DNA from: Metopolophium dirhodum
Lineage: Eukaryota; Arthropoda; Insecta; Hemiptera; Aphididae
Assembly: GCF_019925205.1 (NCBI RefSeq)
Contig: NC_083564.1
Coordinates: forward strand, 30,852,447 to 30,916,446
DNA: 64,000 nt
Direction: 5' to 3'
Positions within the stretch are counted from its first letter, which is position 1, and every line of letters begins with the position of its first letter. Shown here piece by piece: positions 25,430-34,865 of the stretch. A program made the translations under genes and the position numbers. Under the pieces are notes generated by a model, which saw only the letters and a list, made by a program, of their open reading frames with translations, did no database searches and had not been told where the DNA came from.

Positions 25430-26433
25430 CAGTGGCGTCATTTGGGGGGGGGGGGGCAAGGTGGGCATTTGCCCCTGTCTGATTTTAAAAGCAGCCCTAT
25501 GGGCCGGTGTCCAGTTGTTGCCGTTTTACCATTATTATATTTTATTAGTGCAAAAACGTGCCAATAATAATGTTATAATAATATTTTTAGTCAAACATTT
25601 GCTGTCTGGGAATTTTATAATATTTTCAGAAAATATTAAAGTATGTACTAAGAAATTATTGTCACAATGATACATTTTTACTAATTGATAGTTCGAATAT
25701 ATTTAGACGTATGCGGGGACGTACACATTGTATGTATGTATTTATGCATGTTTGTTTGTGTGAGTGTGTTTTGTGAAGGAAAATGAACAGTTAGTATCAT
25801 AATCTCGTATAGTTTAATTTCTAAAATCTAAAATGATTACAAATTCTAAAAACAACAACCGATTGACGCTCTTATTATTTATCATTGATCACGGACTTCA
25901 TAACTTGCGACAGTCGTGTATGATTCAACTATTCTGCGTATTGTGTTAATTTAGTTGAGTACCTAAATTAAAATTAATTTTTTTCGTGACGCATGTTTAC
26001 ATTAATCTTTTAATTTGGGAAAAATATGATCTAAAAAAAATAGATGGGTGGTTAAGGGGTGCGACTAAAAATATAAAATTACCGCAAACTGCTCGAAAAG
26101 TATTGAAAATAATTTCTAGCATGTTAATAAACAGACAAAACTTGAGCCGGTGAGCAAGCAATAAAAAAAAAATATATTATAATTTAAGATAATATTAATT
26201 TGTAAATATATCATATACTTATATAAGATATATATATATTATATAATATATACTTATATACTTATAATGAATCAGGTAAAATTGATTTATAGATAATGCT
26301 GTTAATAGATTTTCAAAAATAAAAAAAAGAAGATATCTTAATAAACTATTAATATTTTTGCGGTTTTTTTTTACCCATTCGGGCCGGTCTAAACCTTTGC
26401 CCCCCTCTATTGAAAACTGAAATGACGCCACTG
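25430..26433. mobile_element. hAT-type non-autonomous transposon with perfect 8-bp duplication
   Basis: The 14-bp terminal inverted repeats CAGTGGCGTCATTT (25430-25443) and its complement (26420-26433) are exact. The flanks are identical: GATCGTAG at 25422-25429 and again at 26434-26441. An 8-bp duplication with CAG...CTG ends is the hAT signature. Just inside the left end is a run of 14 G. The 1004-bp interior has no transposase frame. Confidence 0.9.
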
Positions 26434-26441
26434 GATCGTAG

Positions 26442-27869
26442 TACGGGCTAGGCGATCTGAATTTGCTAAATGTTTTATTTATGTTTGTTTTTAATACAAT
26501 AAAAGTGTTTCCGACCTGAAAACCCGAGTTAAACATTATTTTAGTCATTCTTACGTTCTTACCTTTTATAGGAACAGCGCCGGGATATACGTACTATGTG
26601 TCAATGAAGTTTTATTAAACTGAATAGTGCCAAGGTATATGTAATCTTTGAGTCATTTCAACTAGATAGGAACGAACTAAGAATTGACAAGCGCCTACCA
26701 TCGTACCTCATTACCTCAATGAGTTAACAGTGCCATTTTAATTAACTTTAGAGAGTGTCATTAACTAGAGAATACGAGGGTAAGGCGATAGTTGGTTTAC
26801 CGCGTATTGTCTAATACCGGTGATACCACAATATTAATATGCATATGGGTGCGTAGTTAATCAATATAAATAATATTGATATTATTTCGATTTATTCTGT
26901 TTTGTATCGATCGATTGGTAATTAAAACTTATGAGGCCAAAGACCTCGTATAATTTTAAATTAAATACAATATAATATGTCAATACGATATATTCTTGAA
27001 TTAAATTAAATATTCATTTTAGGAACGAACATAGGTTTTATTGCGTATTTAAAAATAATGTTAAAACCAAAATTATGCGTAGTTGTGCTATAGCATATTA
27101 TAGCACATAGCCACATAGGCTGATATTTTAAACATTTATAATTGTTTTCATTTTTTTATGATGATTGACAACGACAGTGTGATCTCGACATAGTATATAT
27201 CAGATATTCCACTTTAGCACGTTACACATCATTCTCATTCGTTTTACTTCAAAAAATTAAAAAACTATTTTATTTTTATATATAACGGACATACCTTGCG
27301 ACTCATTCAAGCTTCGTTAAAATCCAATATCAACATATAATTAACCATTGCGTTACAATCATTAATCAATGTAAACACTTAGGTATTGGCTGTTGTTTGG
27401 CTGTACAATATTATATTATATATACCTAGGAAGTATATAAGTAAATAAAACAACATTCTAAATCAATGAAAAATAAATAATTTCTATAAATATATTATTA
27501 TAGGTACGTAAATTATTTGACAATATTGAAGTACAAATGGTACGCTGCATTTATACATGTTATGCTAAAAGCTTGATCGTTATTATTGTTGCTTTAAAAT
27601 TTAAACCTATAAATTATATTTATAATAAAAGATATTATTTAATAAATAAACATTCATATCTATAGTTAAGATAGGCGATGTGATGAAGGAAATCTATGTT
27701 CTTTTTTGGGATTGATTATTTAAACTCGAAAATATTGTGAGTAGATATAGCTATTGCAGCAAACCGTATTTCAATCTAAGATTATCGGGCTGAGATATTT
27801 AGTGGTACATTTAAAACGGGACACACTGTATATAGGTACTTACTAAATTACAATAATTAAATGTATAAC
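26442..27869. other. Intergenic AT-rich DNA, nothing recognised
   Basis: No coding frame with family resemblance, no inverted repeat and no tandem repeat stood out on reading. Confidence 0.4.
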
Positions 27870-29240
27870 AAGTAAATGCATTTTAGAAAACAAAAAAAAA
27901 TGTAGAAAAAATTATACAGTAGGAACTTACATTTAAAAAAGCAAACTACAAACTCCAGATTCTTAAACACAAAAAACTATTCAAAATAATTAGTTAATTA
28001 AAGAAGGATTATTCCAGGGCTTGAAACCGTTATTAATTTAATCGTTAGCGTTAGCGGTAACCTAAAAAATTTTGGATATCGGTTACCGGTTTTATACCGG
28101 TCCTGTTGTTAGCGGTAACCAATTACCGGTACTAAATTCAAAATTACAGGTTACCGTTAAGTGATAACAGCTTCCAAAAAATGTCGGTTACCGCGGTAAC
28201 TGATTGAATACCGGTTTTCTAAAAAAAAATTGTACTACACCTTTGTACCCGTATACTTGATACATTATTCGTGTTGTTATAGGAATGAAGCTATTTTTAG
28301 TTTTCCCAGTACAATATACGATGAGGGAGACCGGGACTATCGACTATCGAGTACCGCCATTACTCATTAGTCATTACCAACCAACGATATTTTGTTATAG
28401 GTAGGTAGGAAATAGAAATGTAGAATACCAATTATTTGAATTATTATTACAAGAATTAAGACTAGGGAAAAAATTCGAAGATATAATAGTATGATTTAAG
28501 AATAGCTTTAAGAAGTTATTATTTATTATACCATTATAGTAGATAAAATAAATTAAACATAATATTATTATAGTTCATACGTAACGGTAGTCAGTATTTA
28601 TAAATACCGGTAATCGGTTCTTAACCGGTTAGAACATATTACATATTACGTTATTATTATAACGTTTTATGTTAGCTGAAAAATCGTCACGGTAACCGAT
28701 AACCGGGAGTACAAATAGGTTTATAATAACGGTAACCGATTATAGGTTCCCCAAAATTCCGGGAAACTACCGGTTTTCGGTAAAAACCGGTAACAGGTTT
28801 CAAGCCCAGGATTATTCATTGGGCACCAGGTTATCAAAATTTGGTGTTGACGCTCGTGGGCAAATGCATTTTAAAAAAACAAAAAAAAAATTAGAAAAAA
28901 TTTTACAGCACGAACACATTTTATAGAGCTTAAACTAAAAAGCCCAGAATTTTAAACAGAAAAACTATTTAATAATTAGTTCATTAAAGAAGGATTATTC
29001 ATAGGGCACAAGATTTTCAATAACAAATACTACAACAGTTGAAAAAAATTCGAAAAAAATCGAAGTGTTATTGGCGCCTGCAGGCAAACGCATTTTAGAA
29101 AACAAAAAAAATTTAGAAAAAATTTTATTGTAGGAATACACATTACAAAGTTCAAACTAAAATGTCCAGAATCTTAAACACTTAAACTGGAAAAACTATT
29201 CAAAATATTTAGTTCATTAAAGAAGGATAATACTCGAGGC
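27870..29240. repeat. Diverged tandem satellite, ~190-bp units
   Basis: Units begin near GCAAATGCATTTTA(G)AAAAC and run through AGAAAAAATT, AAACTAAAA-GCCCAGAAT, AAAAACTATTCAAAATA and TTAGTTCATTAAAGAAGGAT. Copies start near 27873, 28860 and 29082. The first and second are separated by a transposon inserted at the GGATTATTC of the unit. Related units occur at 23.5 kb and 56.9-57.5 kb. Copies are clearly diverged from one another. Confidence 0.7.
28015..28809. mobile_element. hAT-type transposon with internal ACCGGT/GGTTACC repeats
   Basis: The ends CAGGGCTTGAAACC (28015) and GGTTTCAAGCCCAG (to 28809) are inverted repeats with one mismatch. GATTATTC flanks both sides (28007-28014 and 28810-28817), an exact 8-bp target duplication typical of hAT. 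The 795-bp interior has many copies of GGTAACC, ACCGGT and GTTACCG in both orientations in each subterminal region, plausible transposase-binding repeats. No coding sequence. It is inserted in a satellite unit. Confidence 0.9.
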
Positions 29241-31340
29241 GATAACACTAATCTACTACCTGATACCTATTTAGCCCCAACTATATTTTTGTGTTTATCT
29301 TATAAAAATTTAAATGCATATTTTTGCATATTTTGGTAAATAAAATGCATATTTTACCGATTTTTATTGCATACAAATCCTAGCCCTGATTATTAAATAT
29401 ATTATTTAAAACGTACATTAAATACCTACATAGAATATATTAACCGATAAACCTGTGATACACCCTATCAACCCCCCCCCCCCCCCGGGTTGATAGGGTG
29501 TATTATATCGAAAAAAAACGACTTTCTGGGAATAACGCTCAAGCTTTGTAGAATTGTCGGATTCTGATGACTTTTTTTTTATCTGAAAGAAGAAGACTTC
29601 CTACAGCCCACACCAATCTCTGATTTTGTATTTTATTTCAAATAATTGTATTAAAAAATTTGTAAAAAAAATGCTTTTTATCTTGCATTTTTTTAGACAT
29701 ATTATAAAGTTTGAGAATGAAATATTGAAAAACAGAGATCGATGCGGGCTGTAGAATATTTCTCTCTAGCAATTAAATAAAAAATTATGAAATTTGGTTG
29801 ATTCTATAAGGTGGTATCTTTATTCCCGCAGAATATATTTTTGAGGACAAAATGGCATCGGCATCGGGCGCCTTAATATAATATAATTGAGGAAAAAAAA
29901 TAATTTAGAAATAAATTTTATCGTTAATTATAAAATTCACATTCACTACGAGTGTTACATGCTACGATCTCATATTTTTTCAAATTTTCGAAAATGAATT
30001 TCAAATTATTTAATCTTTTATCGCATACCTATTGTACCATAGGATTGTATTTATAAAAATAAAATGTATGTTTGACAAAAAACCAAGTATTATGAAATTT
30101 ACTATAAAACATTTATTTTTCGCATTCTTATAATCAAAATGTACAATAATATTCATTTTATTCAATATATGCAATAATATGCATTTCATCCAAAATATGC
30201 AAAAACATGCAAAATAAAAATACCACCATTTATCTCATCATGAGGTGATTCGTGGACATTACTGACAAAATCAATAATCAAAAGTCGCAAAAAAAACATG
30301 CTTTTGCATATAAATCCTAGCCCTGTTAATAATATAACAGTAATACGTAATAATGTATTTAAATAATGTATTAAGTATTTATGGGTACAAAGATAACAAT
30401 ATCTTAGTCCGTGTTCAGGCCACACTGGTTATCTTATCACCATTTGAAATGGAATCGGTCCCATCCCGGATTTTAGTATTACCCCGTTATGACTTAAGAT
30501 TTAAAGTTGGTTTATGAGTTTGTAACTTAAGAGTTAAAAGGCAATGTTTAAATTTTTTATAATATTATAGATTTGTTAAACAACTTATAAATTATATATA
30601 AATATGTTACATATTTCCTTTGTTTCATACAATAAACAAACTTTTAAAAATGTTCACCTGGAAGTTGACGAACATTTGCTTATAGATATAATAAACATTT
30701 GGTTTTGATTTTTCATGGAAATGAAATATTTTATGAAAAATTCATGAAGTATTTCAAGAAAATAAATGTCACGATATTGTAAGACCCTAAGAACAACGAT
30801 TCCAATATTATGTAGTGGAAAGCGGGGTAAGTTGACGAAAGGGGAAAGATGACGAATTCAGTATTTCTCACAGTTTATATCACAGCAGATAGCGGCACGT
30901 CGCAGCGCGCAAATACCTCCATGTGATTTGAATATGTTACTCTATGGCATGAACATATACCAAGGTCTTAAAAGATCTTCTTTCGTGTATTATACTTGCT
31001 CTATGGTATAAATAGTCGTATATTGACGTTGAAGTGAACTATGATAAAAATTTCGTGTACATCGTATTTTAGTGTAATTTTTTTGTGTCAAACGCAGAAT
31101 ATCAGCAGACCAAGGTAAGTTTTTCAAATTCTTTACAATAATATTCTGAAAGTACAACTTAAATACTCAATATCTACTAATTCATCGGAGACCTATTTCT
31201 TTTGCAATAGTTATGGTTAATGAAAAACGTTCCGTTAATAAAAACAGCGGCATAATTCTAGTTTAGTACCTAGCTACCTACTTGACTTTTTTTAGCAAAT
31301 ATATTTGGCGTTTTATTCTTCTGTTTCATTATTTTATAAT
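29241..31340. other. Intergenic repeats; hairpins and element ends
   Basis: Contains a C-run hairpin (listed separately) and a diverged inverted repeat around 29591-29640 versus 29700-29760 (CTACAGCCC and GGGCTGTAG), probably a foldback element. It also has two copies of ATCCTAGCCCTG in the same orientation (29367-29378 and 30315-30326) that look like right ends of one DNA-transposon family. A GTAAGT donor-like site follows CAGACCAAG at 31113. No gene recognised. Confidence 0.4.
29458..29503. repeat. Hairpin with perfect 17-bp stem and poly-C loop
   Basis: ATACACCCTATCAACCC (29458-29474) is followed by a run of C and then the exact reverse complement GGGTTGATAGGGTGTAT (29487-29503). The loop is 12 C residues. 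Confidence 0.9.
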
Positions 31341-31570
31341 TCATCAAGTTTATTGTTGTGTTATTCAAGTTTAAGTTCGGACCGAGATGAAGACAGACGA
31401 AGATAGCTGTCACATACTCTAGATATAGCACAACTAGGTTTCACCGGAAAAGTCGATGTTTACGCGTAAGTTTGTTTTCATATTATTTTGGGGCTTATAC
31501 TTTTACTTTTTAGACTTAAATTAAATATTTATTGCCACGGACAATCTGGTAACTGGGTGACGTAGAAGCA
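31341..31570 (+). repeat. Dispersed exon-like module, copy 1 (left of the mariner insertion)
   Basis: From GAAGATAGCTGTCAC, through AGGTTTCACCGGAAAAGTCG, to a strong donor-like site CGC|GTAAGTTTG (31467), then TTTTAGACTTAAATTAAAT and GACGTAGAAGCATA. The same series occurs in inverted orientation at 59.79-60.0 kb and more diverged at 63.4-63.5 kb and 61.0 kb. The copy is interrupted at a TATA by the mariner-type element and resumes at 34866-34960, where the complement of CATTGCG, GTTCGGGC and TTTAGACTG is found. Family unknown. Confidence 0.65.
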
Positions 31571-31574
31571 TATA

Positions 31575-32040
31575 CCGTGTGTTCACCAATTTAGGGAACA
31601 CTGAATTTCTCGGCCGGATTATGTTTGAATAAATAAAATTTTTTTTTACAAGCTAGTGGTATATAAATACACATTTTCAGATAAATTTCAAATTTTTAAC
31701 CCCTTCGGTACGCGCATGCGCAATGCAACTTATTTTTTTTTTAATAGCAACTGGTATTTTTGATACCAAATTCGGATATACTGAATTTTTTTAAGTCATT
31801 TTGACCAATTAACCATGGCTCTACAAACAAAATTGACTGAATGAGAGCCATTCAAATCTTAATAAATAATACATTTTTACAATTCATTATAAAATGCATA
31901 AAACCATTTATAATTATTTATTATTGGTTACTTTTTGAATATCTACGTATTTTTTTTTTTTATACGTGTTATAAATAAGATTAACATAATATAGACATAA
32001 AATTATTTAATTAAAATAGATTACAACAGTTATTTTATAT
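31575..32040 (+). repeat. Left terminal inverted repeat of the mariner-type element
   Basis: Matches the reverse complement of 34490-34861, including GGGAACACTGAATTTCTC, CGGTACGCGCATGCGCAATG and GAGAGCCATTCAAATCTTAA. About 90 bases between CAATTCATTA (31889) and ACATAATAT (31984) have no counterpart on the right. Confidence 0.85.
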
Positions 32041-33069
32041 CAACACAATTAATTAAATAAATTGTTCAAAGTTTGCTCCTTGATTGTCGACACATAATTG
32101 AAAACGTTGTAGACATCCTCTATTAGTTGCTGACATTATTTGACTTTCAGTAAGGTTATTACACGCAACCAAGATTTTATTTTTTAAATCTGCTAGATTA
32201 ACTGGTGGATCTGCGTAGACTACTGTTTTTAAATGTCCCCACAAAAAAAAAATCAAGTGGTGTAATATCTGGAGATCTTGCTGGCCATTCAATGGGTCCA
32301 TAAGTGCCAAGCCATTTTCCCACATATACCCGATTCAAGTAATCTCGAACAATATGCGCATTATGAGCAGGAGCTCCGTCCTGCTGAAAATAGAGGGTTT
32401 GACGAGTAGCTAATGGTAAATTTTCTAACATTAATGGTAAAACATTTGTTAAAAATGATAAATATCGTCTCGCAGTTAAGTTTTCTTCATAAAAATACGG
32501 ACCTAACAATTTTCCACCAATAAGTCCACACCAAACATTAGTACCCCATACAGTTTGGTAACGGTTATCCACTGCCCAATGGGGATTGACATCTGACCAC
32601 ATACGATTATTTTGTTTATTAATAACTCCATTGTTCGTGAATTTAGATTCATCAGTCCATAATATCTGATTTAAAAATAATGGTTGTGTATCGATTTGAA
32701 CTAGTAACCAAGCAATGAAATTTAACCTTCTTTCTGGATCTGCCGGTCGTAAATGTTGAACTAAGTCAGGTTTGTAAGGATGAATTTTGTGTTTTTTTAA
32801 AATTGTATGTACAAGGCCAAATGAGATTCCAACTTCTCTACCAACATGTCTAACCAAAGATCTTGGATTCAATCTAATGTAAGCTAAAACTTGAAGTTCC
32901 ACATCTTCATTAATATTGTTTTCTCTAATTTGTTGGTTACGGACTACTTTTACAGAAAATGCTCCATGATTAATCAATAATTGTTCTATCTTAATAAAAA
33001 ATGTATGCGGTGGATGGTACCGACCTGGGTATTGTTCAGCATACATTCTTGCTGACTGCCGAGAATTTC

Positions 33070-34133
33070 GGTTGATACCGAGTTGCGGTCGAGATTATAA
33101 CAGGTAAAAAAAAAAATCCGAGTTGCGGTCGGGATCAAAACAGGTTAAATATCAAAATAGGTAAAAATCCTAGTTGCGGTAAAAAAATATGATTAATAAT
33201 TATTATGTTTTAAATATTGACATAGTTACATATTATTATGCTAAATACAAAAATGAAACGGTCAAAATACAAATTTTGAATATAAAATATAAAGTAAAGA
33301 AATGCATAAAGAAAATACTGCATTTATTCATACAATTTTGAAATCAAAAACATTAGAACAAGATAATGCTTTCTTGATAAATTAAAAATATTTGAAGATT
33401 TTATTTGTCATACGTTTACATGGCAATAGTAAAATTCTATTGAACCTATTAGGTACGTAAACAACATTTATTAATATGACAAATATTTAAAATTTCAAAA
33501 AAGGGGGACCCTCGTGTTAATACCCCTCACTTTGTTTTTTGGATAGCGCTGGGAGTTTTTGTGCACAAACGTCGGGACCTTGTGCACATTTCTGCACAAA
33601 CGTTTGGCACCTTAAAAATTTCAATTTTCCAAAAAGAGGGTGTCTCGTTTCAATGCCCCCCCCCCCACTTTGTTTTTTGGATAGCGCTGTGAGTTTTTGT
33701 TCACAAACGTCGGGATCTGGTGCACATTTCTGCACAAACGATGCACAAACGTTTGGCACATTCAAAAATCCAAATATTCAATGTGGGGGGGGGGGGCTAC
33801 CGTTTCAATGGCCCCCCATTTTGTTTTAGGGATAGAGCTTTCAGTTTTTATGCACAAACGATTGGACTTGGTGCACATTTCTGCACAAACGATGCACAAA
33901 CGTTTGGAGTGGTCAGAAGTTCAAATTTCGAAAGTGGGGGGGGGGGGGCATTGAAATGGACCTTGAAAATAATAAATTACAAAATTTTGGCAACATCGCA
34001 TATTATCGAAAATTGGATAAGAGCTCATCGGATAATCGATAACCGGATACTGACCGCAATTAAGACGTTAATTTTACCTTCAATATTATTAAGACCGCAA
34101 TTCGTCTATTGCGACCGCAACTCGGACAATACC
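33070..34133. mobile_element. Transposon nested in the mariner transposase gene, 8-bp duplication
   Basis: AGAATTTC occurs at 33062-33069 and 34134-34141, immediately outside the element. The ends are inverted repeats sharing CCGAGTTGCGGTC (left GGTTGATACCGAGTTGCGGTC; right, reversed, begins GGTATTGTCCGAG). The motif GAGTTGCGGTC recurs at the left end (33079, 33119, 33172) and inverted near the right (34092-34122). The interior holds a minisatellite and no transposase. An 8-bp duplication fits hAT or P-type elements, but GGT termini are not typical of hAT. Superfamily unassigned. Confidence 0.85.
33505..33960. repeat. Minisatellite, three ~140-bp units with GCACAAACG motifs
   Basis: Each unit runs GATAG-GCT, AGTTTTT-TGCACAAACG, TGCACATTTCTGCACAAACG, CGTTTGG, then a G- or C-homopolymer stretch. 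The motif TGCACAAACG appears once to three times per unit. Long uninterrupted frames across it are low-complexity by-products. Confidence 0.85.
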
Positions 34134-34489
34134 AGAATTTCTATCGCATTTACCATAAATTAATAGCATTTGCACTTTTTCTTTGTTGTTCATTTTAACC
34201 CAACTAATCGTACTAGTATGACAATCAGCATAAAAATGATTCATTTTATCTAAACTTTCAAGTATAAATTTAATAATCACAACGGTTTTTCTACCTATAA
34301 ACAATTACAAATTAATGGGTAGATTTAATTTATCGCTTAATGGTATTAAACATCTAATAATACTGAATATTAATGTGCAATAAATGCATATTATTGTTAT
34401 AACTTCTGATTATCTAGTATTAAATTATCTGAATAACTATATGTAAATTAAGATTATCTTATTATTTAAAACCTCGATAACTTCATATT

Positions 34490-34861
34490 TTATAAAATAA
34501 CTGTTGTAATCAATTTTAATTAAATAATTTTATATCCATATTATGTTAATGAATTGTAAAAATGTATTATTTATTAAGATTTGAATGGCTCTCATTCAGT
34601 CAATTTTAGTTGTAAAGCCATGGTTAATTGGTCAAAATGACTTAAAAAAATTTAGTATATCCGAATTTGGTATCAAAAATACCAGTTGCTATTAAAAAAA
34701 AAATAAGTTGCATTGCGCATGCGCGTACCGAAGGGGTTAAAAATTTGAAATTTATCTGAAAATGTATATTTATATACCACTAGCTTGTAAAAAAAAATTG
34801 TATTTATTCAAACATAATCCGGCTGAGAAATTCAGTGTTCCCTAAATTGGTGAACACACGG
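34490..34861 (-). repeat. Right terminal inverted repeat of the mariner-type element
   Basis: The inverted partner of 31575-32040. Shared landmarks read inward from 34861: the CCGTGTGTTCACC end, the CGCGCATGCGCAATGC block at ~34713-34728, and TTTACAATTCATTA at ~34547. Similarity continues past this to GATTACAACAGTTATTTTAT. Confidence 0.85.
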
Positions 34862-34865
34862 TATA

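Larger units (their letters stand above)
32053..34193 (-). pseudogene. DD41D mariner-type transposase, interrupted
   Basis: Minus-strand gene in three pieces. The N-terminus (34193-34134) reads MNNKEKVQMLLIYGKCDRNS. It resumes after the nested element at 33061 (RQSARMYAEQYPGR) in the same frame if one duplication copy is removed. A helix-turn-helix region follows (VELQVLAYIRLNPRSLVRHV). The catalytic motifs are LWTDESKF, YFQQDGAPAHNA and SPDITPLDFF; exactly 41 residues lie between the second and third Asp, giving DD41D. At 32243-32252 a run of ten A on the plus strand (one too many) shifts the frame. The remaining ~65 residues (WGHLKTVVY to the stop at 32053) are in the next frame. It is therefore non-functional by two lesions, unless the run length is a sequencing error. 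Confidence 0.88.
31573..34863 (-). mobile_element. mariner/Tc1-type DNA transposon with long inverted repeats
   Basis: Both ends read CCGTGTGTTCACCAATTTAG inward, flanked on each side by TATA. The terminal inverted repeats are very long: left 31575 to ~32040 and right ~34490 to 34861. Similarity is high apart from ~90 bp present only on the left (~31890-31979). It encodes a minus-strand DD41D transposase split by a nested element. A related locus at ~59.79 kb lacks the insertion and has a single TATA, giving an empty site. Confidence 0.88.

Noticed and set aside
27870..29240. Regularly spaced repeats as a CRISPR-like array
   Set aside because: Units are ~190 bp, diverged and satellite-like in a eukaryotic genome; no spacers or cas genes.
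33517..34163. Several overlapping open frames of 80-147 codons on both strands
   Set aside because: They translate the GCACAAACG minisatellite and homopolymer tracts; no start context or family resemblance.
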